A stretch of 46,706 bases of DNA from an uncultured Actinomycetes bacterium (GCA_903834705.1 CAILKF010000070.1:1-46706); one strand, 5' to 3'; positions 1 through 9,421 are shown, counted from the first letter of the stretch. The notes: generated by a model from the letters alone, not told the origin. Program-made: numbers and translations.

Positions 1-693
1 CGCGTGACCGTCGCCAGTGCCTTCCCAAGAGTTAGAAGTAATTTTGAAGGTTTTTCCAACTCCTCCTGTAGCGATGATCACAGCAGGTGCTTCGAATAAA
101 ACTTCAGAACCACTTTCGCGCCAATATCCGTATGCGCCTGATACTTTCCCGTCTTCTTTCAATATTTCAGTAATAGTTAATTCTGCAAAAACTTTGATGT
201 GGCTTTCAGCATTTCCAGATTCTTTTGCATCTTTTTGTTGTAGCGCGACGATTCTTTGTTGCATTGTGCGAATAAGTTCAAGGCCTGTTCGATCACCTAC
301 GTGAGCAAGTCGTGGATATTCGTGACCGCCGAAGTTACGTTGTGAAATCTTGCCTTCTTTTGTTCGGTCAAAAAGAGCGCCCCATACTTCAAGTTCATAA
401 ATTCTCTCTGGTGATTCTTTGGCGTGTAGTTCGGCCATCCGGAAATGATTGAGGAACTTGCCGCCTCGCATAGTGTCGCGAAAGTGCACCATCCAGTTAT
501 CGCCACTATTGACGTTTCCCATTGAAGCTGCAGCGCCACCTTCGGCCATAACGGTGTGGGCTTTACCAAAGAGGGATTTGCAAATAATTGCAACGCTTAA
601 TCCTGCTTCTCTTGCTTCAACTGCAGCGCGCAGACCGGCGCCACCCGCACCAATAACCAGTACGTCGTATTTGTATCGCTCTAAAGTGCTCAT
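1..693 (-). CDS. sdhA: succinate dehydrogenase/fumarate reductase flavoprotein subunit, N-terminal part (truncated by window edge)
   Basis: Reverse-strand reading from ATG at 693 gives MSTLERYKYDVLVIGAGGAGLRAAVEAREAGLSVAIICKSLFGKAHTVMAEGGAAASMGN..., an FAD-binding GxGGAGLRAA motif; open to the window edge, so absent from the ORF track; SD GGGAG upstream. Confidence 0.9.
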   Translation of the reverse strand, partial: MSTLERYKYDVLVIGAGGAGLRAAVEAREAGLSVAIICKSLFGKAHTVMAEGGAAASMGNVNSGDNWMVHFRDTMRGGKFLNHFRMAELHAKESPERIYELEVWGALFDRTKEGKISQRNFGGHEYPRLAHVGDRTGLELIRTMQQRIVALQQKDAKESGNAESHIKVFAELTITEILKEDGKVSGAYGYWRESGSEVLFEAPAVIIATGGVGKTFKITSNSWEGTGDGHA

Positions 694-712
694 GGTTTTC
701 TCCCGTTACCCT

Positions 713-1513
713 TTAAAAGAAATAGAGGTTCGAAATCGAACCAGATGAGACGGCACGGACATAAATATCACTCAATGCAACACCAATTAAAGAGATCCAA
801 GCAAACGTTGGATGCTTGTGGTTGAGAATGGACACCCATGTCCACAATTTGTATCTCAAAGGATGCTTGGAGAAATGCTTGAGTCGACCACCAATTGTGT
901 GACGACACGTGTGACAAGAAGCTGAGTAAAGCCAAAGAAGGGTTGCATTAGTTACGAGCACGAGTGTGCCGATGCTCATGTGGCCCCATTGGCCTTCTGA
1001 ATTTCGAAATGCTAGTACGGCGTCAATTGTGAGCAGAACGTTGAAAACTAATCCTGCGAGGAAAAACCAACGGTGCCCATTTTGTAAAATGAGTGGCGCT
1101 TTTGTTTCGCCCGTATATTTCTTGTGTGGCTCTGCAACCGCACATGCTGGCGGAGATTGCCAGAAAGATCTGTAATAGGCCTTGCGATAGTAATAACACG
1201 TCATACGAAAACCAAGTGGAAATATCAAAATAAATAGTGCCGGCGAAATTGCCATACCAAAAATTGCGACAGTTCCTAGAGGTTGTCCAAGAAGTGACCC
1301 ATTAGTTGGGCACGTAGCAGTTAAACAAGGAGAATAGAAAGGTGAGATTAAAGGCTCAGCAAAATAAAACTTTGCTTCAAACGCACGAATTGTTGAGTAA
1401 ATAATAAATGAAACTAAAACCGCAACAGTTATGGCTGGTTGTAACCACCAACGATCAGTACGCAATGTGCGAACAGCAATTTTTGCCCTCGATGGCGAGA
1501 AAACACCTGACAT
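713..1513 (-). CDS. succinate dehydrogenase cytochrome b/membrane anchor-like subunit
   Basis: 266 aa multi-TM protein directly upstream of the sdhA-like gene on the same strand; SD GGGAG before ATG. Confidence 0.75.
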   Translation of the reverse strand: MSGVFSPSRAKIAVRTLRTDRWWLQPAITVAVLVSFIIYSTIRAFEAKFYFAEPLISPFYSPCLTATCPTNGSLLGQPLGTVAIFGMAISPALFILIFPLGFRMTCYYYRKAYYRSFWQSPPACAVAEPHKKYTGETKAPLILQNGHRWFFLAGLVFNVLLTIDAVLAFRNSEGQWGHMSIGTLVLVTNATLLWLYSASCHTCRHTIGGRLKHFSKHPLRYKLWTWVSILNHKHPTFAWISLIGVALSDIYVRAVSSGSISNLYFF

Positions 1514-1572
1514 AAAATCACTCCCTTGTGACGGCTCAGAAAAAGCCTATGGAGAAGTTTCCTGCTAATCCA

Positions 1573-1587
1573 ACCTAGTTACTAGGT
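1573..1587. promoter_or_regulatory. perfect inverted repeat ACCTAG-TTA-CTAGGT upstream of the sdh operon (candidate operator)
   Basis: Seen directly; 60 bp upstream of the 1513 start codon. Confidence 0.4.
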
Positions 1588-1667
1588 AGGTGTAGGCGTA
1601 TGTGGCTATGAATTGAACCACACGCGTTTTTGTATTTCTTTTACGCTTTTTTTAGCGAAAAAAAGAG

Positions 1668-1750
1668 CGGAGGGCGAGGGATTTGAACCCTCGAAGGTTT
1701 CCCTTGCCGGTTTTCAAGACCGGTGCACTCGGCCGCTATGCGAGCCCTCC
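1668..1750 (-). tRNA. tRNA-Ser (anticodon TGA)
   Basis: Reverse strand GGAGGGCTCGCATAGCGGCCGAGTGCACCGGTCTTGAAAACCGG...GGTTCAAATCCCTCGCCCTCCG; 7-bp acceptor stem, T-loop GGTTCAAATC, TGA anticodon, class II variable arm. Confidence 0.95.
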
Positions 1751-1775
1751 GTCGCGTAATGTACCCGATGGGCGC

Positions 1776-2588
1776 TCACTCAGGAAGTTGAAGTAATTCC
1801 TCCAGTATTTGTGCGACGCCATCATCCATATGTGGCGGTGCGATCGACTTTGAATACTTTTTGGCCTCTGGATGACCATCCTCCATCGCGTAGGAACGTC
1901 CGCACCATTCAAGCATCGAAAAATCATTTGGATTATCGCCAAACGAGACACAATCTTTTGAACTAATTCCTAATCGCCCGGCCATAATTGCAAGAGTTGC
2001 GCCTTTTGATACTCCTAAAGCAGATATTTCCAAAAGTGAGTCGTGTGGATTCGAGTGAGTGACAGTCACTAGTTCTGTAAGTTCTTTCAATGCTATTTCC
2101 AACATTTCATCTGAAGAGAGTTCTTGGTTTGAACACCTAGCTAAAATTTTCAAAGCTGGTGCGTTCATGATTTCTTCTATTTTATCTACACCAACGTTAT
2201 CCATTCCCACATCCCAACGAGGGATATAGGACTTTTCTCTATGAAAATAACTGTTGCTTTCAACAGCAAAAGAAATCTCAGGAATGGCTATTCGTAAACG
2301 TTTAACAGATTCTATTTGTGCATCAAGAGGTATTAACCATTCTTCTAATACGGTTCCGGTTGGCAAGTCATACAACATTGCCCCGTTTCCACAAATTGCA
2401 GAACCAACACCAAATGCTTCTTGTATCTCGGGCATCCAGCGTGGAGGACGGCCTGTTACAAAAAAGATTGGGATTCCCATGCTATGTGCACTGCGAAAAA
2501 CATTTATTGTGCGCTGAGAAATATCTCCATAGTTAGCAACTATGGTGCCGTCTAAATCACTTGCTATTAATTTTGGTCGAAAACTCAC
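1776..2588 (-). CDS. HAD-superfamily hydrolase (Cof-like)
   Basis: 270 aa; [14 protein letters not shown] motif I and [12 protein letters not shown] motif IV; stop overlaps nothing downstream, start overlaps serS 3' end. Confidence 0.88.
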   Translation of the reverse strand: MSFRPKLIASDLDGTIVANYGDISQRTINVFRSAHSMGIPIFFVTGRPPRWMPEIQEAFGVGSAICGNGAMLYDLPTGTVLEEWLIPLDAQIESVKRLRIAIPEISFAVESNSYFHREKSYIPRWDVGMDNVGVDKIEEIMNAPALKILARCSNQELSSDEMLEIALKELTELVTVTHSNPHDSLLEISALGVSKGATLAIMAGRLGISSKDCVSFGDNPNDFSMLEWCGRSYAMEDGHPEAKKYSKSIAPPHMDDGVAQILEELLQLPE

Positions 2589-3853
2589 ACAAGCTCAAAT
2601 CTTTTCATTCCTAAGAAAGGTTGAAGTGCAAGCGGGACGTTAACTGTTCCGTCTGGGTTCTGGTGATTTTCCAATATCGCAACAATCATTCGAGGGATTG
2701 CTACAAGTGTTCCATTTAAGGTTGCGACAGGCTTTGTGTTTTGTCCATCTTTCATGCGGATATTAAGTCTTCTTGCTTGGAACTCAAGACAGTTAGATGT
2801 ACTCGTTACTTCACGATAGGCATTTTGTGTCGGTATCCACGCTTCACAGTCAAACTTACGTGTTGCGCTCGAGCCAAGATCGCCAGAGGCTACATCGATT
2901 ACGCGGTATGGGATCTCCATCGCGTTGAGAAAATCCTTTTCCCATTGCAATAATCGTTGATGTTCAGCTTCAGCTTCTTCTGGTTTACAGAAAGTAAACA
3001 TTTCAACTTTATCAAATTGATGAACGCGAATTATTCCTCGAGTATCCTTGCCATAACTTCCAGCTTCGCGTCGAAAACATGTTGAATATCCTGCATAACG
3101 TAAAGGAAGTTTTTCACTATTTAGGATTTCATCCATATGGAAAGCTGCTAAAGGCACTTCACTAGTTCCCACAAGATAGAAGTCATCTTCTTCTAAGTGA
3201 AAGACATTTTCGGCGGCTTGACCAAGGAAACCAGTGCCTTCCATTGCGGGCGGTTTAACAAGTACTGGTGGAATGACTGGGATAAATCCCGATTTCATCG
3301 CGCTTGAAATTGCATAGTTAACGAGTGCAAACTCCAACAACGCACCAACGCCAGTTAGATAATAGAAGCGGGCTCCAGAAACTTTTGCTCCGCGTTCTGT
3401 GTCAATTGCACCTAATAACTTACCTATCTCCACGTGATCTTTAGGAGTAAATGCATCTTTAGAAAAATCGCGGGGAGTTCCGACGTGTTCTAAGACTTTA
3501 AAATCAGCTTCGCCACCAATAGGTGCTGCGGGATCAAGAATATTTGAAAGTTGCAATAAGAGTTCATTGGCTTCAGCATCGGCTTGTGTCTTACTTTGTT
3601 CCGCTTGCTTGACCGTCAGGGAGAGTTTCTTTCCTTCTTCTAATAACGCTGTTTTCTCTTCACCTTTTGCGGACCCTACTGATTTTGAAAAAATATTTTG
3701 TTCGGCTCTTAACGCCTCAAATTTAACTATTGCTTCTCTGCGATTTTCATCTGCTTTGAGTACGCGGTCAACAAGTTTTGGATCTTCTCCCCGTCCTTTT
3801 TGAGACTCGCGAATTACGTCGGGGTTCTCGCGCAAAAACTTAATATCGATCAC
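2585..3853 (-). CDS. serS: seryl-tRNA synthetase
   Basis: Core starts at [22 protein letters not shown] (GTG at 3853); class II motifs ([25 protein letters not shown]); GTGA overlap with the pheA stop indicates coupling. The ORF track start (3904) is probably too long. Confidence 0.95.
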   Translation of the reverse strand: MIDIKFLRENPDVIRESQKGRGEDPKLVDRVLKADENRREAIVKFEALRAEQNIFSKSVGSAKGEEKTALLEEGKKLSLTVKQAEQSKTQADAEANELLLQLSNILDPAAPIGGEADFKVLEHVGTPRDFSKDAFTPKDHVEIGKLLGAIDTERGAKVSGARFYYLTGVGALLEFALVNYAISSAMKSGFIPVIPPVLVKPPAMEGTGFLGQAAENVFHLEEDDFYLVGTSEVPLAAFHMDEILNSEKLPLRYAGYSTCFRREAGSYGKDTRGIIRVHQFDKVEMFTFCKPEEAEAEHQRLLQWEKDFLNAMEIPYRVIDVASGDLGSSATRKFDCEAWIPTQNAYREVTSTSNCLEFQARRLNIRMKDGQNTKPVATLNGTLVAIPRMIVAILENHQNPDGTVNVPLALQPFLGMKRFELV

Positions 3854-4680
3854 TGCGCGTTTCCTTGTCGTGGATAGGATCCGAGGAAACGTATATCTTC
3901 GCAAATCAAGCGAAGTCCTGCTAACGCCTCACTCACTGGAGTGTCATTGATGTGTCCTTCGGCATCAATTATGAAATGGTAGTGGCCAAGCTCTAAGCCG
4001 GTGGGACGTGACTGGATAAAAGTAAGGTTTACGTTTCTTTTCGCGAATTCTGTCAAAATTTCTAGTAAAGCACCTGCGTGATCAATTCCAATAAATACCG
4101 CTAAAGATGTCCGGTCATTGCCTGTGGGTTTTGGGAGTTGTCCTGGTTTTGTCACTAAAACAAATCGCGTGACTGCTCCATTATTGTCGCCGATGTTATT
4201 GGCAATAATCTTTAAGCCGTAATGCTCTGCAGCAACAGCAGATGCAATAGCTGCGTCGAACTCACCCTGCTTAAGCGATTGAGCTGCCGCCGCAGTTGAT
4301 GCGGTTGAAATAATCTCTGCCGTTGGGTAGGTCTTTGCTAAATATGAACGACATTGCGCTTCGGCATGTGGGTGTGTTGCAATTCTTAAAATTGTTTTTG
4401 TCTCAGGCAACGCCATTAACGCAAACGAAACCGGAAGAGTTACTTCACCGGCGATTACAAGTGGTTCGCCAGTCGCTAACTCATCAAGAGTTCGGGCAAC
4501 AACTCCTTCTACTGAGTTCTCAATAGGGACTAAAGCAAAGTCTGCTTTGCCTTCTCTCACGGCATTCAACGTTGCAGTGACATTGACATAAGGAATGAGT
4601 TGGTCAGAGCTTTGTGTGATTTTCTTAAGAGCCTCTTGGGTAAAAGTGCCGACAGGCCCCAAGTAGGCATAAGTGCTCAT
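3850..4680 (-). CDS. pheA: prephenate dehydratase with ACT domain
   Basis: [20 protein letters not shown]... and C-terminal ACT domain ([24 protein letters not shown]); start reassigned to ATG 4680. Confidence 0.93.
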   Translation of the reverse strand: MSTYAYLGPVGTFTQEALKKITQSSDQLIPYVNVTATLNAVREGKADFALVPIENSVEGVVARTLDELATGEPLVIAGEVTLPVSFALMALPETKTILRIATHPHAEAQCRSYLAKTYPTAEIISTASTAAAAQSLKQGEFDAAIASAVAAEHYGLKIIANNIGDNNGAVTRFVLVTKPGQLPKPTGNDRTSLAVFIGIDHAGALLEILTEFAKRNVNLTFIQSRPTGLELGHYHFIIDAEGHINDTPVSEALAGLRLICEDIRFLGSYPRQGNAQ

Positions 4681-4686
4681 TGCGCA

Positions 4687-4692
4687 AGGATA
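4687..4692 (-). promoter_or_regulatory. -10 hexamer TATCCT, 6 nt before pheA ATG (leaderless promoter candidate)
   Basis: Reverse strand TATCCT-TGCGCA-ATG. Confidence 0.5.
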
Positions 4693-4799
4693 GCCGAGCG
4701 TCTTGTATCCGCGTTCGCGCCTTTGGCTCAGGCCGTAATATGGAAGCAGGTTTAGCACCGTTACTCTGAGCCCTAGAGATTTTTGATGGAGGAGTTGAA

Positions 4800-5597
4800 G
4801 TGAGCGCACAAGATCTGCCAAGTTTTGTGTTCTCAGCGCGCTCGGTAATTGGTTTAGTTCGTACCGGCAATGAAGATTCCGCTCTACTCCATTCACGATT
4901 ACTTGCAGTTGCTGATGGAATGGGTGGTCATGCGGGTGGGGAAGTTGCTTCATCTCTTGCAATAAAAACTTTATCTCACTCATTAAATTATTTTGAAAAT
5001 CCAGATTTTGCTTCGGATTCAATTGAAGATCTTTTTCTCAACTCAATTTATGACATAGATGCTGAAATTGGTCGTGTGGCTAAGGAAGATGACCAACTTT
5101 CAGGTATGGGTACAACCCTAAGTTCCCTGGCGCTTTATGTTATCGATGGGCAAAATACTGTGGCGTTGCTACATATCGGTGATTCTCGTTGCTACCGATT
5201 ACGCAAGAACTCTTTGAAACAATTAAGTAAAGATCACACTATTTTACAAGAGTTATTAGATAAAGGCGCGATTACTCCGGCTGAAGCATTAGATCATCCA
5301 CAACGATCCTTCCTCACACAAGCGCTCATGGGTGAAGGTGTGCTGACTCCTTTTCTCACAGTTTTCGACGTTGAACCGCATGACCGTTTCTTACTATGCA
5401 GCGACGGATTATCAGGTGTGCTTGATGAGAAAGAAATAAAGGATGCTCTCCAGATTTCAGATTTGGATGAAGTTGTTACTCGCTTGATTGATGGTGCATA
5501 TGCCGGTGGTGCACCCGACAATGTCACCGTCATAGTTGCCGATATTTCGCAATCCCAGACAAGTGGCGAGAAAAAGTTCCTAGGAGCAGCACAATGA
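4800..5597 (+). CDS. PP2C-family Ser/Thr protein phosphatase (PstP-like, soluble)
   Basis: 265 aa; VADGMGGHAGGEVAS and DGLSGVL/GAPDNVTVIV motifs; SD GGAGGAG; ATGA overlap with pknB. Confidence 0.92.
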   Translation: MSAQDLPSFVFSARSVIGLVRTGNEDSALLHSRLLAVADGMGGHAGGEVASSLAIKTLSHSLNYFENPDFASDSIEDLFLNSIYDIDAEIGRVAKEDDQLSGMGTTLSSLALYVIDGQNTVALLHIGDSRCYRLRKNSLKQLSKDHTILQELLDKGAITPAEALDHPQRSFLTQALMGEGVLTPFLTVFDVEPHDRFLLCSDGLSGVLDEKEIKDALQISDLDEVVTRLIDGAYAGGAPDNVTVIVADISQSQTSGEKKFLGAAQ

Positions 5598-7138
5598 AAG
5601 ATTTATTGGGTGCTCGATACAAGCTAGGTGAAATGATTGGCACTGGCGGAATGGCTGATGTTTATATCGCTCAAGATCAGCGCCTTTCTAGGCAAGTTGC
5701 CATAAAAGTTCTTCGAAGTGATTTAGCTAAGGACCCACAATTTGTCGCTCGTTTTCGCAAGGAGGCACTTGCTGCCGCTGCTTTAAATCACCCAGGTGTT
5801 GTTGCTGTTTACGATTCAGGCGAAGTTCCAGCTCCATACATAGTGATGGAATTGGTTTCTGGTAACACCTTGCGCGAAATTATTCATCAAGGAGAACGAC
5901 TTCCTCTAAATAGAGCGTTGGAAATTGGTGAGGGAATTCTTGTAGCCCTTGAATATTCACATGAAAAGGGAATTGTTCATAGAGATATAAAGCCAGCTAA
6001 CGTCATGATTACCGATCAAGGTGATGTGAAAGTGATGGACTTTGGAATTGCTAGAGCACTTGATGATGTTGGAGCGACCCTTACAAGTACGTGGAATGTT
6101 GTTGGAACAGCGCAATATCTTTCACCAGAACAAGCTCTGGGTGAAAGCGCTGATTACCGCAGTGATATCTACTCTGCTGGTTGTTTACTTTATGAAGTAT
6201 TGACCGGTCGCCCTCCATACATTGGTGACACTCCAGTATCTATAGCGTTCCAACATGTTTCAGGCGAGTTGATCAAACCTCGTTCACTTAACCAGAATCT
6301 TCCAGAAGGTTTGGACATAATTTTGACAGTTGCATTAGCTAAAAAACCAGAAGATCGATATCAAAGCGCTAAAGATATGTTGGCTGATATCCGCAAACTG
6401 CGCGCTGGGCAAATTGTCACAACAAAGGTTGCCCGCAAGCCAATCAAGTGGCGTTCAATTCTCGTTGCCGCAATGGCTGCAATCATCGCAGGTGGATTAA
6501 TCACTTATGGTGTATTAAATTCTTCTACCACCATAAGTAGTTCACTCATAGAAATACCTAACGTAGTTGGATTAACACAACCACAAGCAGAAGATTTACT
6601 AGGTGATTTTGTGGTGACTGTTCAACGTGCTCACGATGGTCGTGTACCTAAAGATCGAGTGGCTTCTCAAGTTCCGTTACCAACATCAAAAGTTAAAAAA
6701 GGTAGCGGTGTAATTTTGACTCTTTCTGATGGCCCTGGAGATGCAATTATTCCCACTGATTTAGTTGGAATGTCACTTGCTGATGCAAGAGTGTCGTTAG
6801 CTGCAGCTGGTTTAGTTATTGCTCGCACTGACCCAGTGTCATCTGATCAACCACAAGGAACAATCTTGCAAGTTACCCCTGATGCTGGTTCAACTATTCC
6901 CGCTGGTAGTGGAGTGGTGTTGCAAATTGCAAGCGGTGATATTGAAGTGCCTTCATTGGTTGGCATTGATGGCATACAAGCGTTAACTGTTCTGACTCAG
7001 GCAGGATTTTTAGTTAACCAAATTCAAGCATACGATGCCAATCAGCCGATCGGTATTGTTTTAGCTCAAGCGCCAGAACCTGGTTCCACACACACCATTG
7101 GTTCTTCCGTCACAATAACTATTAATCGCACTCCGTAA
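5594..7138 (+). CDS. pknB: Ser/Thr protein kinase with one TM helix and three PASTA-like repeats
   Basis: HRDIKPANVMI, DFGIARA motifs; TM SILVAAMAAIIAGGLITYGVL; repeated (I/V)P(N/S)(V/L)VG... PASTA units. Confidence 0.93.
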   Translation: MKDLLGARYKLGEMIGTGGMADVYIAQDQRLSRQVAIKVLRSDLAKDPQFVARFRKEALAAAALNHPGVVAVYDSGEVPAPYIVMELVSGNTLREIIHQGERLPLNRALEIGEGILVALEYSHEKGIVHRDIKPANVMITDQGDVKVMDFGIARALDDVGATLTSTWNVVGTAQYLSPEQALGESADYRSDIYSAGCLLYEVLTGRPPYIGDTPVSIAFQHVSGELIKPRSLNQNLPEGLDIILTVALAKKPEDRYQSAKDMLADIRKLRAGQIVTTKVARKPIKWRSILVAAMAAIIAGGLITYGVLNSSTTISSSLIEIPNVVGLTQPQAEDLLGDFVVTVQRAHDGRVPKDRVASQVPLPTSKVKKGSGVILTLSDGPGDAIIPTDLVGMSLADARVSLAAAGLVIARTDPVSSDQPQGTILQVTPDAGSTIPAGSGVVLQIASGDIEVPSLVGIDGIQALTVLTQAGFLVNQIQAYDANQPIGIVLAQAPEPGSTHTIGSSVTITINRTP

Positions 7139-7139
7139 A

Positions 7140-7772
7140 TTATTTTTTGCCTACGACAGGTGAAAGACCTACTGCTTTTTTGCGTGCATGTGTATCTCCG
7201 CACTGCTCTAACCAGTTAGCTAACATCGCATGTCCGTGCTCAGTTAAAACGGATTCTGGATGAAACTGCACTCCTTCAATAGGAAGTTCTTTATGTCTCA
7301 TCGCCATAACTACGCCGGTTTCGGTTTCTCCAGTTACTTCAATAAAATTTGGAATAGTATTTTTCTCTACCGCGAGCGAGTGATAACGCGTTGCGCTAAA
7401 TGGAGTTGGCAACTCTTTAAAAACTCCTTGACCTTGATGGTGCACCATAGAAGTTTTTCCGTGTAACAATTCAGGCGCTTGTGAAACAACCGCGCCGAAT
7501 GCAACTCCTATTGCTTGATGGCCGAGGCACACTCCAAAAACTGGAATCTTTTTTGTTGCGCAATAATGAACCATGTCAACGCTGATACCCGCCCGCTCTG
7601 GAGTTCCAGGGCCTGGAGAAATAAGCACCCCGTCGTAATTATCTGCATCGGTAACTTTAAGTTCGTCGTTTCTTACAACGGTGCATTCGGCGCCAAGTTG
7701 AGCTAGGTATTGAACGAGGTTAAATACGAAAGAATCGTAATTATCAATAACGAGGATCTTCTTTGACGGCAT
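7140..7772 (-). CDS. pabA: aminodeoxychorismate/anthranilate synthase component II (class I glutamine amidotransferase)
   Basis: ILVIDNYDSFVFNLVQYL, SPGPGTPERAG, GVCLGHQAIG, GVQFHPES motifs. pabA versus trpG cannot be decided from sequence alone. Confidence 0.9.
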   Translation of the reverse strand: MPSKKILVIDNYDSFVFNLVQYLAQLGAECTVVRNDELKVTDADNYDGVLISPGPGTPERAGISVDMVHYCATKKIPVFGVCLGHQAIGVAFGAVVSQAPELLHGKTSMVHHQGQGVFKELPTPFSATRYHSLAVEKNTIPNFIEVTGETETGVVMAMRHKELPIEGVQFHPESVLTEHGHAMLANWLEQCGDTHARKKAVGLSPVVGKK

Positions 7773-7842
7773 AGGGATAATTCTCTCTCATATGGCTCAC
7801 TTCATGCGTTTACAGGCTTGCCATAGGTATGGGCCTGCGTGT

Positions 7843-7848
7843 TACTCT
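7843..7848 (+). promoter_or_regulatory. -10 hexamer TACTCT, 6 nt before crgA ATG (leaderless promoter candidate)
   Basis: TACTCT-GCCACC-ATG. Confidence 0.5.
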
Positions 7849-7854
7849 GCCACC

Positions 7855-8118
7855 ATGCCTAAATCAAAGTTACGCAAGAAGGTTAAAGACTCTGCAAGCC
7901 ACCACGAGCAGGTAGTGAGTCACGAACCAGCGCCTTTAGATAGCCCAAGCTGGCTCGCCCCCACAATGGTTGGAGCTTTCTTAATTGGATTAATTTGGAT
8001 CGTTGTTTTTTATATAACCCAAACTAGCTACCCAATTCCTGGCATTGGTGCGTGGAATATGGTCGTTGGTTTCGCTTTCATTGGAGTTGGGTTTTCACTA
8101 GCCACAAAGTGGCGTTAA
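7855..8118 (+). CDS. crgA: cell division protein CrgA
   Basis: 87 aa MPKSKLRKKVKDSASHHEQ... with two TM segments; MPKSK start and genomic position match CrgA. ORF track start 7792 is probably too long. Confidence 0.85.
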   Translation: MPKSKLRKKVKDSASHHEQVVSHEPAPLDSPSWLAPTMVGAFLIGLIWIVVFYITQTSYPIPGIGAWNMVVGFAFIGVGFSLATKWR

Positions 8119-8166
8119 ATAACAACCATGTAATTCTCCACACGGTGGAAAACCTCTGTGGATAAC

Positions 8167-8721
8167 TTATTTCCGTTTTCTTAGTAATACAAAAGCGCTG
8201 AGCCCTCCGCCGATAAGCCCACCCAGATGTGCATGCCAATCAATCCCGGGCAATATAAATCCGATAGCAAAGTTAATTACGAGAATTACCGCGATGCTTT
8301 TTACCTCTACGCCAATTCGTCGACCGACAACTGCCATTGCTCCGAATAATCCAAATAACGCACCCGATGCACCAACAGAGGGTGAGTTGGTTGGATTTAG
8401 CCATAAAGAAGTCAGGGATCCCGTAATCAATGCGATGGTAAAAACTGCTAGAAATTTTGATTTTCCAAAAGCTTTCTCCAGTGGATTACCTAATACTAAA
8501 AGTGCATACATATTAAACGCTAGGTGCATAAGACCACCATGAACCAGAGCCACTGTGAGAACTCTGTACCACTCTCCGGCTCCAACGCCGTGAATTAAAC
8601 CGTCACTCAAAATTGCTTTGTTTATAAGAAAAAGTTTTTGTTCTATATCTGGGTTAACTAATTGCAGGAGATAAAACCCGCAAATTACTGTTATTAAAGA
8701 AGTTGTGGCTGTGCGTTTCAC
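8167..8721 (-). CDS. rhomboid-family intramembrane serine protease
   Basis: 184 aa; HLAFNMYALLVLG, VGASGALFGLFGA (GxSG) and HLGGLIGG motifs. Confidence 0.9.
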   Translation of the reverse strand: MKRTATTSLITVICGFYLLQLVNPDIEQKLFLINKAILSDGLIHGVGAGEWYRVLTVALVHGGLMHLAFNMYALLVLGNPLEKAFGKSKFLAVFTIALITGSLTSLWLNPTNSPSVGASGALFGLFGAMAVVGRRIGVEVKSIAVILVINFAIGFILPGIDWHAHLGGLIGGGLSAFVLLRKRK

Positions 8722-9236
8722 GCGACCGTGACTGAAGTGATCGTCACTGGGGTGTTTGGGCGATCTTGTGCATCAGTTTTTGTTTTCCCGATTGTGTCTA
8801 CAACCCCTTGACTAGCAACATCTTTTACTTCACCGAAAATTGTGTGTTTACGATTAAGCCATGTTGTTGGGGCTAAAGTAATGAAAAATTGTGAGCCATT
8901 GGTGCCTGGTCCAGAGTTGGCCATTGCCAATATGTATGGGCGATCGAAAACTAACTCTCCGTGAAATTCATCGGCAAAACGATAACCAGGTCCGCCAGTT
9001 CCACGACCTAGTGGGTCTCCACCTTGAATCATAAAACCTTCAATGATGCGATGAAAAATAGTTCCATCAAATAAATGTGCAGTTGTTTTCTTTCCGTCGC
9101 GAGGATCTGTCCATTCACGTGCACCTGTTGCTAGTTCAATAAAGTTGGCAACAGTTTTTGGTGCATGGTTTGGAAAAAGTTCAACGACGATGTCGCCCAT
9201 TGACGTGTGAAGGGTTGCTTGTGTTTGTTGTGTCAT
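8718..9236 (-). CDS. ppiA: cyclophilin-type peptidyl-prolyl cis-trans isomerase
   Basis: FHRIIEGFMIQGGDPLGRGTGGPGYRFADEF, NGSQFFITLAPTTWLNRKHTIFGEV. Confidence 0.93.
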   Translation of the reverse strand: MTQQTQATLHTSMGDIVVELFPNHAPKTVANFIELATGAREWTDPRDGKKTTAHLFDGTIFHRIIEGFMIQGGDPLGRGTGGPGYRFADEFHGELVFDRPYILAMANSGPGTNGSQFFITLAPTTWLNRKHTIFGEVKDVASQGVVDTIGKTKTDAQDRPNTPVTITSVTVA

Positions 9237-9237
9237 G

Positions 9238-9310
9238 TGGAGACCAGGGGAATCGAACCCCTAACCCCCGCCTTGCAAAGGCGGTGCTCTACCAATTGAG
9301 CTAGGTCCCC
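9238..9310 (-). tRNA. tRNA-Ala (anticodon TGC)
   Basis: Reverse strand GGGGACCTAGCTCAATTGGTAGAGCACCGCCTTTGCAAGGCGG...GGTTCGATTCCCCTGGTCTCCA; G3-U70 wobble in the acceptor stem, the Ala identity element. Confidence 0.97.
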
Positions 9311-9313
9311 CAA

Positions 9314-9331
9314 TTGATCACGAGTGATCAA
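9314..9331. repeat. perfect inverted repeat TTGATCAC-GA-GTGATCAA between tRNA-Ile and tRNA-Ala
   Basis: Direct reading; 3 bp from the mature 5' end of tRNA-Ala. Confidence 0.7.
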
Positions 9332-9346
9332 CAGGCGGTTAACGAG

Positions 9347-9421
9347 TGGGCCTGGGAGGACTTGAACCTCCGACCTCTTCCTTATCAGGGAAGCGCTCTA
9401 ACCAGGCTGAGCTACAGGCCC
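9347..9421 (-). tRNA. tRNA-Ile (anticodon GAT)
   Basis: Reverse strand GGGCCTGTAGCTCAGCCTGGTTAGAGCGCTTCCCTGATAAGGAAGAGGTCGGAGGTTCAAGTCCTCCCAGGCCCA. Confidence 0.97.

Noticed and set aside
17-304. Forward ORF of 95 aa at the window start (and 449..748 +)
   Set aside because: Antisense to the truncated sdhA reading frame, which has clear flavoprotein motifs.
1641-1664. CGCT-T6-AGCG near tRNA-Ser as a terminator
   Set aside because: Only a 4-bp stem with an ambiguous A/T-run; too weak to call.
4625-4870. 81-aa reverse ORF spanning the pheA/PP2C gap
   Set aside because: Overlaps both confident genes and has no recognisable features.
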